The notes under the pieces: model-generated
What the model saw: only the letters and a program-made list of their open reading frames with translations
What the model was told of the DNA's origin: nothing
Databases searched by the model: none
From: Cordia subcordata
Lineage: Eukaryota > Streptophyta > Magnoliopsida > Boraginales > Cordiaceae
NCBI GenBank assembly: GCA_028554755.1
Contig: JAPTOF010000010.1
Span: 5,430,001-5,494,000 of the forward strand
DNA length: 64,000 bases
Direction: 5' to 3'
In this document: piece by piece, positions 46,926 through 58,465 of the stretch
How the letters are laid out: every line of letters starts with the position of its first letter
Numbering within the stretch: the first letter of the stretch is position 1
Program-made: the position numbers and the translations under genes

Positions 46926-48863
46926 CAGATAATTTGATAGAGAATACCTAGATGAATAATTGCCTAGAACACCTTGTATAATCATTAGTTTCTTAATAAA
47001 CATTACCGATAAAAGTATATGACGTTTCACAACAAGATTTGCAAATCATAAAAAGTCTATAGATTGCATCTATCTAGATCTTCTTTGAGGGTTTTGTAAT
47101 TAATAAAATTTTTGAGAGTAGTGTTGCCTCCCTTTCACTTCCAAAAAAAAGAAAAAACTTTATTCACTGTCCAAATTTTATCCAGAAAAAAAACTTTATT
47201 CACAGTCCAATCTTTATCCTGTAGACTACACTTTAATGGCTTATTTATTTCATATTCAACCTTAAGTGAAGTCAATAGTTACCGTTTCTTGTTCCTATCA
47301 TCTACCTATTTGCTGGACTTTTTATACTCCAAATGTATTTAATTAAACATACAGGGACTGGGGGCTCGAATTTTTAAAAGGGTATAACATGCATTATCTT
47401 TTGTATTTTGTCTAATTAGCTAATTATTTCACATGTATTTTGAAACTTATATATATTACATTACCCCTATATATTTTAAAAGACGATACATTACTTCCTA
47501 TGATAGTTTAATTGGCTAATCACCCTTAGCATTTTAAATACTTACTACATTTTGCCCATACTTTTCCCGAAGTGGCACAATCGCCCCTTTTTTATTATTA
47601 TATTAATGTTGTTAGCTAAAGTATTGAAAATTCTAACTTATGTTAACTAACATGAATGGTAACTAAAGATATTTCTGTCCGCTGAAAATTAAATGATATA
47701 AGTCTCATGATTCCGGTTAACAGAATGAAGACAAAACCATTATTCAGATTTCCTTTCAACTTTTGTGAATTAAGTTGTGAAGAGCTACAAAAATATCTAA
47801 CAGTTGTTGGGCCGCAATCATGACGGCTGCCATATTTGTGACAATAAAAAAATATATCATTCACTTAAAAGGAGTGTGAAACCAGTTGGTTTTAATTGAC
47901 AACCTTTTTTTTTCACAGAAAATTCCTAACAAGAACAAAACAGAATATCAGCTCAAAATATTTATCAAAAAGAAAACATTTCATGCACAATATAATTATT
48001 ATAATTTTAAAATCCTGCAATTGAAGATGAATTTACTTATCTAGCTAATCCTATCTATTTGCCTAAGTTTAGTTAATTTTTAAACACAATGTCTAAAATC
48101 TTATAATCATAAGTAATTCATTCATATTTTGTTTTCAGAAGATCATTGTTTTATAATGACCTTATACTTTTTTCTTAAAAAAAGAAAAAAAGAAATTGTA
48201 AACAGTAAGATATTCAAGCCCGAAAAACGGTAAGATATTCAAGCCTTCATGAAGATAATGATTTACTATGCATTTTCTTTAAATTATTTGTTTATTACAT
48301 ATAGTATGCATATGGAATTCAACATCAAGCTAAGGAATTGACAAAAATAGAAATTCATATTTTATATTATATGAGAAAGTGGAAAACAATGTTCAAATCG
48401 TTATGCCTTTTGTCCACCAGCTAAAAAGAGATGACATTCAAAATGTAACGTTTTGTCTGGAACAATATGATCATAAATACACGGGGTCAAGTAACATTAA
48501 TCATTGTTGTTTTAAAGGAAGATAAATTAAATAAAGACTCACATGGGAACTTGGACTTGGAATATATATTAAAGAATGACTTAATAATTGGACTTCCTTG
48601 ACACGTATTCATGCCTGCATTCGGCAAATCATGACCACCATAGGCCGTGGAAAATGGCACAAAGTATTTGGGGCTTTGGGGCTGCAATCTTCTAAATGAT
48701 AATAGTAATAACAATAAATAATATATATAATAAAAATTCATGATTCTGAAACACATAAAAAAAATCATGATTTTTATCAATACAATAAACTAATAAATCA
48801 ATATCTTCTCTATAAGCTTAAGTTTTTAGATGACGTGGTAACTCAATATGGTACATGTCACAC

Positions 48864-49407
48864 TCCCAAGCCCAAGCTCGTGAGCAAGACTGGTATAGTA
48901 AGCAAAACCATAATTGCTTGGGCTTCTAATCAACTAACCCAAAATGGTTAATCCAAATTATTAATTATATCTGCTCTATCAACCTTATAAACAAGACTAG
49001 GTGGTGCATGCCTCTAGAGGTGACGCATAATCACATAAAAGGACCTGATGTCCTCGTCAACAACACAGAATCACATAAAAGGCCGGGCAGTGCAGGACTT
49101 TAGAAGGGGCACACAATCACATACAAGACTAGGTGGTGCACAAATCTAGAGGTGGCTCTCACTACACATTTGGTGTAGCACTTTGTCTCATATAACACTT
49201 AGCTCCCACAACCGACTGATAACTGTCTTTGATAGCAACATTGTCATGCCCCCAAGTCTAGGCCCGTGAGCAAAATTGTTGTAGTGAGTATAACCAATAA
49301 CTACTTAGGTCTCTAATCAATTAATCTAAAATGGTTAACCTAAGTTTTTAGTTATACTCGCTCCACCCACCTTATAAACAAGTCACAAATCAAACCACAA
49401 ACCGATG
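48864..49407. repeat. Insertion with internal direct repeat (LTR-like)
   Basis: This segment is absent from the duplicated partner at about 63490. A 110-bp direct repeat, TGTCACACTCCCAAGCCCAA at 48857 and TGTCATGCCCCCAAGTCTAG at 49243, bounds it. The TGTCAC-type start is common in plant LTRs, so it may be a small TRIM-like element. Not proven. Confidence 0.4.
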
Positions 49408-51903
49408 TGGGATATCGCAGCATCAGAGTTTAAAAACCAAATGGTCTTAGTTTAAAACTCATTGCCATGTGTTTAAATCAATTAAAAACTATCCACGTGT
49501 AAGCCTTAAAAACAAACCTCGCCTACATGTGAGGGGGCGTATTAATACAATAATCCAACAATACATAAATTAATAAACCAACATCTTCGTATACGTTAAA
49601 CTTTTAGAAGAGGTGGTGAGTGAATAATTCTAAGACCTATAGTCGCTGGCATAATCAAGACAAAATGAAACATGATTTATGATTATGTGTGCAGTACGAA
49701 AATAATATCATGTAGAGCCTTTATAAAAAATATTAGAGTAAATTCCGTTCAATGTACAAGAAAAATGAGTATTTTTAATATTTTTATTTATTATTGATAG
49801 TTAATTATATTTTTATCATCTATAATAAGATAAACATAAATATATTCTATAAAATTTAATTATTGGTAAGTTTTAAGTACTAATATTTTTTTATAAGAAT
49901 ATATACCAATTGAATAAATTATTTAAATTATGAAAGGAAATTAGAAAATAATATAATGCGTGAAAAGAAAACAATAAAAGATGAATGATATATTTATCGG
50001 AGTTTACCTCATATTTGGAAAAAAGGCTAATAAAATTATGAGATGAGGTATTAGAAGATTGAGAAAAGGAATTGATATATAGATTTGAAGTTTATGTGAA
50101 GATAAAATATAAAATATAAATATATTTTATAAATTTAATCTTTTATAAATTTGTTAATATTAATCATATTTATATGCATAAAATATATGAAAAGGCCTAA
50201 AAAGGGTATTATTTAAGTTTTGTGTATATTGCATGACGTACATGTGACAAGCAAAAGCAAAAAGATGCAGAAATAATGCCACATGGCAAAATTTAGCACA
50301 TTTAAATTTTGGAAGTAAGCGTTGTGGTCATTTGGTGCTTTTGCTTGTTGTTTTATATAGGGCCTATACGACAAAATTAATTGTTAGAATACCTGATAGC
50401 TAAGTAAGGAGCTGATAATTTGGTGTTAGCTAATTAAACAAAATGTGTTTGATAAAATTAGCTATTGGATTAATAGATAAATATAAAATAATGTAGAAAT
50501 AACTATAATTGTTATTATAAATATTGAAATAAGATATTTTATTTTATAATTAAATATATATTTTTATAATAATATTTTATTACTAAAGCAGAATAAAAAT
50601 TATTTTTTGATAAATTAGCTTTTATTAATATTATAATTTTTTATTATAAAAATATTCTTTCAACAATTGAAAATTTATTTTTGTCAAAGAAAAATCATAA
50701 ATGGACGAATAAAAGTTGTATATTTTTTGGTATATTTTGATGTAGATAGAAATTAAAATTGATTTTTTTTGGATACATGAAAGAAAATGCAAAATGTATA
50801 GAGAAATTGGATGATGGTAAAATTGCCCAAAAAATTATTAAAGTAAGGTATGATTGCCAAAAAGGTTGAAATACTAAATCTTATTATGAGACATTAATAA
50901 CATTAAAGTTTTAGAATCACTATTTCAAACTGTATTTCTAGTACAAACACTCGTTAAACTACTATTTTATTGAACAACAAAAATTGGAGAAAGGAGTGTT
51001 TTGACTAATTTCAACTTAGTCAAAACACTAAATACTATTTAAAACACTGTAGTCAAACATGGACAGAAACTAGTGGATTTGAGGCGAAAATTTTGGATAT
51101 AATTTTCTAATAAATTAATTCGTATTTGAGACGAAAATTTTTTTATCTCGATTAGAGATGGAAATTTTCATCTCAAAATTTCATACAACAATTTTTGAGA
51201 TGAAAATTTTCTCTCTGAAATTCAAATTTTGATTTTTTTTTATTTTTATTTTTTGGTCGTGGATAGCGTACATAGGTGCAAGGTGATTCAAGAACAAGAC
51301 CACTAGGTGAATTAAGGAGTTTCTGAGAGTAATCTTGAACCTGAGTATAAGATTTTAGACAAAAAGCTACCTATTTTTAGTTCCACTTGGAGTAAATTTA
51401 GAAGAGTAAATGATAACATTTATTTTAATTACGATCTTGAATGCTGCAAAATATTTGTTATATTTTCCACCACAATAATGACATTGGATTTTTTATATTT
51501 AATTTTTTAAAATAACAAAAAATTTATTACATTTGAGAGTGTAACTAATGCAAATTTAAAAAATGTATTTGTTATATCTCATAGTGTAATAAAATTTAAA
51601 TATCACTCAATGCACTCCTAAACTAGCCACACTTCTATGCATAACAAATATTAGCAATACTTCTAATATATCATCAATTTTTAGTTACATTAAAAACCTT
51701 ATGTTTGTATCAAGTGCAATAGTCAATTTTGTTACACTTTTATATATAATTGAAACTAAAATATGTATAAATACTAACTTAATTTTTTCTAATGTTAAAC
51801 AAAAAATGTACTCAACATTAACTAATTGAGCCATACCATAAGAGCAATATCAACTCATCTTTATCTTCTACTGTTAAAGAGGCCCCCACCCCCGTCCCTA
51901 GTC

Positions 51904-51910
51904 TATAAAT
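51904..51910 (+). promoter_or_regulatory. TATA box of EF-hand/ZZ copy 4
   Basis: TATAAAT about 80 bp upstream of ATG 51986, the same distance as in copy 1. The parallel upstream region of the fragment at 55401 has lost it (GGTCTCGACAAATTC). Confidence 0.5.
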
Positions 51911-51985
51911 TCACCGAACTAGTAGACACGTTCAATATGCAAAAACTGCTCGTGAGAGTGAGAGAAGAGAACGAGAGAGAGAGAG

Positions 51986-53089
51986 ATGTAAGAGACGAAA
52001 AAAGTTGCAATTGCTTGCTATGAAAAAGCAGATTCTAATACAAAGCAAATTGCAAAGCAGTTTTTTGACTCAATAGACAAGGATGAGAATGGTAAGATAA
52101 CCCAAAACGAGTTCATAGATGCACTCAAGCAACTAGAATTGAAAGAATCCGAAGAGAAAGAACTAGCAAATTTGTCACGAAGCACACACCGGCTGTGTTT
52201 TGCTAGCTGGTGTGTACTTTTCCTGCCTTGAATGTCATATGAAATCAGATGGCGCAACTTACGATGTTTGCGTCGATTGTTACCGAAATGGTAAGTCTGA
52301 TGATCACGAGCATAGTAAGGCCCTGTATGATAACCACCATTTGCTTCAACTTTACAGAAATCTGAGGGCTGAAGGAGAAGGAGCAACCAACCTTAAGGTA
52401 ACATGGTCAATTTATTTTATAATCGGTTAAAATATGTTGAATGATTTGAAAATTTTCTCTTAGCCTACTCCACTCTAAAATTTGTTTGTTTTAATTGCTT
52501 TCTATTCATATGTATTCTGATATAAGAAATGTTGTCGGGCTGTGCACAAGTTATGATTAGTGCTTGAATACGTGTGCGTCTTCGTTAAGTTTGACCATGC
52601 ATTCTAATGCTTGTTATACTTCAATTTTAAATCATGTATCCTTATTAAAAGCATTGAAAGAATAATATACAATATATATGCATAGAATTCATTTAATTTA
52701 TATAATTAGCTAGAAACCCATGCTATGCATCATCCATGCATCAGATTTTATCAGTTTCCGATGTACCAAGTTATGATACATTCTCAAGATTGATGTGTCA
52801 ATCGTGCTTTTAGGATACTGCAACAGCACCGTCCATAGGGCGTAAAAGTTACGTGTTCGCAAGGCTTGTTCCTAAAATTCTTAGCACTTCAGCTGATCCT
52901 GATTCTGCAGACAATGGCACCGGCAGTGCTGGTGCTGGTCTTGACGATGCTTCCGGCGGCATTGGAAGCGCTGGGTTTGGTCTTGCAAAGCGCGGTCTCA
53001 GTCTTGGTCTTGGTAATCTTGCAGAGCATGGTGCGAGTGGCATGAGTAATGTAGCAGATGCCCTTACCGAAGCATGCTCTATCATGTAA
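51986..53089 (+). pseudogene. EF-hand/ZZ family copy 4, two exons, disabled exon 1
   Basis: ATG 51986 is followed at once by TAA. In the related fragment at 55401 the same codon is GAA. In that frame the N-terminal helix and one EF-hand loop, DKDENGKITQNE, can be read. Then about 75 bp covering the second EF-hand and first zinc Cys are deleted with a frame change. The ZZ remainder is intact (SCLEC, VCVDC, DDHEH), as is HLLQLYRN, ending at the donor AAG|GTAACA (exon end 52397). Exon 2 is 52814-53089, phase 0, 91 residues. It starts DTATAPSIGRKSYVFARLVP, is then strongly Gly/Ala/Ser-rich (DDASGGIGSAGFGLAKRG), and ends TEACSIM-stop. Exon 2 alone has no disabling change. Confidence 0.75.
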
Positions 53090-53525
53090 AATCTCTTACT
53101 ACTAGAAAAAGCTAAACGCGCGACAGGAATTAAAGAAGGAAAAAAAATGGGTCGCCTCTAGATCATTTGTAGGATGAAACAAAAACCTTCAGCCGAAAAG
53201 ATGACTAGTGTGGATTGTACTACTATAGACTGGCCCAACCTTGTTTGTGTGCTTCTTCTACGTTCTATGTTCAATGTTTGCTGTCTACTGTACGAAGATA
53301 AATAAATATGTATGACGACGTTTCTGTAATATAATCATGATGATATATTACACTTTTACATATATATAAATGGCCTTCAACTCTATCACAATTTCTAGGT
53401 GTATATATATAACAGTACTTTAATGATACAAAATTATGAAATCAAATAACCGCTCATTAAGATACCTGTCTTACACTATACCTCAGACTGAATAAAAGGA
53501 AATGACTTTTTAGCTCTTTCAATAA

Positions 53526-54545
53526 CTAATCGAGGAGAAGTTCTCCAGACGTCTCTGGTAGCCGTGTAGGCCGTCTGTGATGCTCCCTTGGCGTTGTCTT
53601 TTTCCTCTTCTGTTTGGTCGCCAACTCCTCCTCATTCCAGTCGTATTCGTATCCAACTGGGGAAGTAAGGCTCTCCACAAATGCATGTGCAATTAAAAGA
53701 TCAAACCGATTGTTTCCCTCATAAAGCTTCCTCCATCTGTGTTCTTTAGCATTGTAGATGATGATTCCTCTCAATGTCTGGAAGAGCAAAGCTTCACCAC
53801 CTTTCGCGAAAAACAGCGGCCCCGAAAACGGAAACTCAACATTCATTAACACAAACGTGCGAGTCCAGGACTCCTTTACACCGTACCTCTTCATAATCCA
53901 CACCTCATAATTCGATTCCAATGTTTTCGTCAGCCAAATCATGCAAAGGCATCCATAAGGGGTTTCGAAGTATCTCCACTTTTTTGGCTTTTAGGGAAGC
54001 AAGACTAATAAACTTCTGAATGCTGTTAATTAAAACTATTGCTTTGTAATCATACATAGACGAGTCATAACATAATCCAGAAGCCACAACAATAATCTCA
54101 GGAAGGCCCTGTTCTCGTAATTCAAGCACTTCCCCACAACATCTTGTCGATGGATTCCACAAGAAAATACGTTCCAGGCTGATAAGCACCAAACCGTTGC
54201 GTGAACCCAGTATGCGATGAAAATTACTGAAATATTGGGCGCCCAGAATTATGCTCGTTTATGGTGTGATAGTATGTAGTTGGATTTGGACAAAGCTTTT
54301 CAACGAAGAGCTCATCGGTTATTGAGTGATAGGTACTGTCTGAAATTGCTATTGCTCGTTTCCATTTTGTGTCGTGAGCTTAAAGTTGGGATCGGATATG
54401 ACTGAATGCCATAACTTGCGTACGCACTTGAAGCGAAAGATTGCTTTTACTGGTAATCTTGGGAGTATCGCGCGCACGGTATTCTCAGGAATACTGTTGG
54501 GTCGTCGCCGTCGTTGTGCTGCCGCCGCTGTTATTTGGGAAAATA
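53526..54545 (-). pseudogene. F-box protein with FBA-type C-terminal region, frameshifted
   Basis: On the minus strand an F-box (IPENTVRAILPRLPVKAIFR, then KCVRKLWHSVISDPNF) begins near 54500 without an upstream ATG. The frame must change after about 54360 to continue (RAIAISDSTYHSITDELFVE). It must change again near 54215 to reach the classic GSRNGLVLISLERIFLWNPS-TR motif, and again near 53930 to read KTLESNYEVWIMKRYGVKES and the rest of the F-box-associated domain, ending at 53526. Intact relatives are substrate receptors of SCF ubiquitin ligases. With at least three shifts and no start this is a pseudogene. It lies in the opposite orientation between two EF-hand/ZZ copies. Confidence 0.8.
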
Positions 54546-55250
54546 TGGATCGATTAGGAGGTATTTCCTACTAGGTTTCTCAAGAAATAGCTTTTTCCAA
54601 CAGCATGATAAATGACCTAATGCCTGGAGAAGGCCTCTTATGCCAAGATATGTTCTCAATTTTAATATTGTCACTCTTAATTGGGGTACTACTTTTACTG
54701 AGCATTGCGTTACTGAGAAACCAATTTGAGAAGCATAAGGCTTTTTAATATGGATGGTAAAAGGAATGTTGAGGATGACCTCTATGATAAAGGAGATAGA
54801 TACTAGAAGCGTTGCTTTGTAGGTCAATTTTTAGGAGTTCTTTCTCCTATCTTCCTCATTAGGAACGTGATAGACTTTGCTTGGAAGCAATTTAGTAAAA
54901 TTGAAATCAAAACCAAAGGCCAGGATTGTTTATCTTAAAGTTTGAGAATGAAGAGTGTTGTCAAAAATCCCTTGAGCAATAGTGGCATGCCCATCGTTGG
55001 CCACTTCTTCTAAAAAATAGGAGGCCCAACCTACAATTCATCAACTTTAAATGTGACAAAGTTCCCATTTGGATAAGCTAAGGGATGTTTCCCCTCGTCT
55101 TTGATCAAGGAGAGGGCTCAGGAATTTTTTGGAAAATAATTTAATGTCATTGACCTTGTTAAACAGTACCCTATAGGAGTGGGGTGGTGATGATAGTGTT
55201 GAAATTTATAAGGGGAAATGAGTTTTATTAATAGGTATGGAGTAATGGTA
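54546..55250 (+). pseudogene. DUF4283-like LINE ORF1 remnant
   Basis: At about 54930-55080 a plus frame reads ILKFENEECCQKSLEQ, stop, WHAHRWPLLLKNRRPNLQFI, then NFKCDKVPIWIS and a stop. This matches the order of motifs in plant LINE-associated DUF4283 proteins. Upstream, FLIRNVIDFAWKQFSKIEIK fits the preceding part. Frames change between pieces. Nothing else is recognised in the stretch. Confidence 0.6.
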
Positions 55251-55400
55251 AGCGCACATATCTTACTCATCTTTATCTTCCAATTGTTAAAGAGGCCCCA
55301 ACCCCAATCCTTGGTCTCGACAAATTCACCTAATTAGTAGACACGATCAATATGCACAAACTGCTTTTGAGAGTGAGATAACAGAACGAGAGAGAGAGAG

Positions 55401-55621
55401 ATGGAAGAGATGAAAAAAGTTGCAATTGCTTGCTAAAAAAAAAAGCAGATGCTAAAACACAGCAAATCGCAGAGGAGTTTTTTGGCTCAATAGACAAGGA
55501 TGGGAATGGTAAAACAACACAAAACTAGTTCATAGAGGCACCCATGCAACTAGACTTCGAAGAACCCGAAGAAAAAGCGTTAGCAAATTTGTTTGAAAAA
55601 GAATTACGGAGTCTATTGTAA
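55401..55621 (+). pseudogene. EF-hand/ZZ family fragment: N-terminal EF-hand part only
   Basis: The upstream 150 bp and the first 200 bp match copy 4 (GAGAGAGAGAGATGG start region). The frame MEEMKKVAIAC is stopped by TAA, but reading on shows the EF-hand loop DKDGNGKTTQNx with a TAG in place of Glu. It breaks off before the second EF-hand, and about 140 bp later the next gene begins. A truncated relic of a tandem duplication. Confidence 0.7.
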
Positions 55622-55757
55622 TCAGCACATAGTTCAAAGCCCTTTAAAGACAAAATTCTTTAAAATGATGGAATACTAACTAAATTTCAGCAGAATTCTT
55701 CAATAAGTGCACATATTGACACATATTGAGATAAAGAAGACATCGAGGGAGAGAAAA

Positions 55758-57478
55758 ATGGAAGACGTGAGAAAAGCCGCAGTTGCTTATTACGAAAGAG
55801 CACAAGAACATGAACAGGAGTTAGCAAAGCAGTTTTTCAGTCAAATAGATGCGGATGGGAATGGGAAGTTCATGGAGGCACTCAAGCGCCTGGGTTACGA
55901 ACAAGGCGAGCAGAATGAATTAGCTGATCTGTTTGAGAAACTGGACTCTAATTTTGACAGGCACCTCGACTTGTATGAAGCTCTTGCTTTTTACCATCTC
56001 GTGCAGCACAAGCAGGCGCTGTTCGGCAGTGGCTGCTCCGTTCTATTGACTGGAATGTATTTTTCCTGCCTCGAGTGTCACGTGAAAGATGGAAAATCAT
56101 ATCATCTTTGCATTGACTGTCGCTGCAAAGACAGGCCCGATGATCACATTCACAAATCTCTGTATAAGAACACTCATTTGCTTCAGATTTACAGAGAGCT
56201 GGTGCCGCATCTGCCGGCAAATGGAGAGGTAATTTTGATGAATTTATTCTCAGATATGCTTCTGTCTATAGACGGGGAGAGATATCTCCGGAATTTAACT
56301 AACCGGTTGCCCTTCCGTCTGTTGTACTGATGTCAGTCCAAATGGATGGGAGCCCTTGATCTCTGATCAAGCAATATTAATAATTGCAAAATCAATGGTT
56401 AAAAATTAATGGTGATATCCGGACTGATATTAGTCCATACTACTGGAAGCGTAATCAGTAACTAATTTTAGCCTTGACAGAGTGGTGGCAGCACTGGAAT
56501 CGTTGACACTGCAAGTCTTCTGCAAAATTACAATATTATGCAAAAAACCGAGCTCTTTTGCACTGGTTGCTCGGTTGAATTGGGTGGTATGTATGTCATG
56601 AGAAAGACGGCAACACGTATGGTGTTTGCATTGATTGCCACCGCAAAGGGAAGTCTGACTATCACATCCATAAGTCCTCCTTCTATGATAACAATTATTT
56701 GCTACAACGTTACAGAAAAGTTGTTTACAAAAAGCGGGTGATGAATGATCCGAAAGCTGCAAAAAAAACTGTGAGTTCGTGAATGGTATCCTATTCTCTA
56801 AGTTGGGTAAAATGCATGTTAATGTTTATAGTTTTTTTTAATTATCTGATTATTGTTTTGTATTTCAAAACATAACACCACACTCGCTTGTGTTTTTCAA
56901 AAGCTGACACACAAGCATTCTTTTAATTTGTATTATTATTTTAGCGCGGTTAGGTCAAGTATTAAAAAGCCAAACTTAATTGAACAACTTACAGTGATAT
57001 TTTTGTAAAAAATGTATTACAATTATAAGTTTTAATATCCATAAATATATATAAAAAAGGTGGAATATAATTAATGCACACATAAGATAGGGAACTATAT
57101 AGCATCTTTTATAAAGTATGGATATAATCAGTTAATTAAACAACATGAAAAGGTAGTGTGCTACTTTACCCCCTCTTTATATCTTTCTTTGAGCATGCAT
57201 GTATATAGGGAAATTAATATGTTGTTTTCCAATCATGAACTGATGGTCAGCATCAACTAGAGAAGGCTCTGAGAGTAACAAGGACAGTTGAAGGTGTTGC
57301 TCGTTCAGCTGAAATAGCTGCTAGGACTAATCAAGATGTTCAAGAAGAAGCGATTGCCGCCGGCGCCGACGTTGGAAATGCTAGCTCTGATGTTGCGGAG
57401 CATGGTTCAACTCTTGCTGATGCTCTTGACGTTGCAAGTACTGTGATTGACTTGGCTACAGCATGCTCTATCATGTAG
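55758..57478 (+). CDS. EF-hand/ZZ protein with predicted farnesylation box (copy 5), two exons
   Basis: Proposed 232-residue protein. Exon 1 is 55758-56228 (157 codons, donor GAG|GTAATT). Exon 2 is 57251-57478 (75 codons plus TAG, acceptor GGTCAG). The intron is phase 0 and 1022 bp. EF-hand 1 (from Asp31) lacks five residues of its loop relative to copy 4, so it probably cannot bind Ca2+. EF-hand 2, DSNFDRHLDLYE (63-74), keeps its acidic positions but has Arg for Gly at position 6. The ZZ finger (about 89-134) keeps SCLEC, LCIDC and HIH but has Gly90 in place of the first Cys. Exon 2 is helical and Ala-rich (RTVEGVARSAEIAARTNQDV) and ends ATACSIM-stop. Cys-Ser-Ile-Met fits a CaaX box preferred by farnesyltransferase, so a membrane-tethered protein is predicted. 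Direct joining of these exons skips a ZZ pseudo-exon in the intron. The model needs RNA support. Confidence 0.6.
56481..56778 (+). pseudogene. Pseudo-exon inside the copy 5 intron: tail fragment fused to a second ZZ finger
   Basis: After a TTGACAG acceptor, a phase-0 frame reads SGGSTGIVDTASLLQNYNIM, similar to the end of a Gly/Ala second exon. It then passes directly into ELFCTGCSVELGG, the ZZ finger of copy 3 type. Against copy 3 a 16-bp deletion after GGT shifts the frame, and translation stops at a TGA at 56739-56741. The original donor, ACT|GTGAGT, survives at 56771. The junction at 56549 is where the duplication shared with 45766 begins, so this looks like an unequal recombination scar. 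Confidence 0.65.
56805..57171. mobile_element. Foldback MITE in the copy 5 intron
   Basis: Orthologous in position to 46035-46400. Ends in the same GGGTAAAATGCATGTTAA and TACTTTACCCC termini. Confidence 0.6.
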
Positions 57479-58208
57479 TCTCTCAAAATTATCAGCTGGA
57501 AGAAAACCTCCTTCCAAACACTTATGGATCTACCCAAGCTTCTTGATTAATATATGTGTGCTTCTTTTGATGTAATATTCCAATTTGTTTTTAGTTGTTA
57601 AAACATTCGCTATTTGCTTTATATCATACAAAGCTACATTTGGATTTGAAGACTCTTAATAATACACATATATATTTATTTTGAATTTTGAGTTATTTTG
57701 ATAGAAAATGCCTAGATGAATAATTGCCTAGAACACCTTGTATAATCATTAGTTCCTTAATAAATATTACCGATAAAAGTATATGGCGTTTCACAACAAG
57801 GTTTGTAAATCATAAAAGGTCTATAGATTGCATCTATCTCGATCTTCTTGGAGGGTTTCGTAATTAATGAAATTTTTGAGAGTAGTATTGCCTCCCCTTC
57901 ACTTCCAGAAAAAGAAAACCCTTTATTCACAGTCCAATTTTTATTCTGAAAAAAATTTATTCACAGTCCATTCTTTATCCTGTAGACTACACTTTAATGA
58001 CTTTTTTTATTTCATATTCAAGCTTAAGTGAAGTCAATAGTTACCATTTCTTGTTCCTATCATCTGTCTATTTAGTGGACTTTTTATACTCCAAACGTAT
58101 TTAATTAAACATACAAGGATTGGGGGCTTGAATCTTTAAAAGGGTATAAACATGCATTATCTTCTATATTTTGTCTAGTTAGCTGATTATTTCACATGTA
58201 TTTTGAAA

Positions 58209-58246
<38 letters not shown>

Positions 58247-58465
58247 TACCCCTATATATTTTAAAAGACGATACATTACTTCCTATGATAGTTTAATTGG
58301 CTAATTACCCTTAGCATTTTAGATACTTACTACATTTTGCCCATACTTTTCCCGAAGTGGCACAATTGCCCCTTTTTTTATTATTATATTAATGTTGTTA
58401 GCTAAATTATTGAAACTTCTAACTTTTTTTAACGAACATGAATGGTAACTAAAGATACTTTTGTT
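57479..58465. repeat. Duplicated downstream flank (partner 46703-47675)
   Basis: Includes the 3' untranslated region of copy 5 and about 700 bp beyond, collinear with the flank of copy 3. Differences include a longer (TA)n run at 58209-58241 and loss of the TA run found at 46893. Confidence 0.8.

Larger units (their letters stand above)
46703..51985. other. Duplicated flank and AT-rich DNA downstream of copy 3
   Basis: 46703-47675 matches 57479-58465. 47676-47835, 48649-48851 and 49408-50000 match successive parts of 63125-64000. Relative to that partner there are about 810 bp extra at 47836-48648 and about 560 bp extra at 48852-49407. A (TA)n run lies at 46893-46921. No gene was recognised. 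50000-51800 is AT-rich with no visible structure. Confidence 0.6.
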
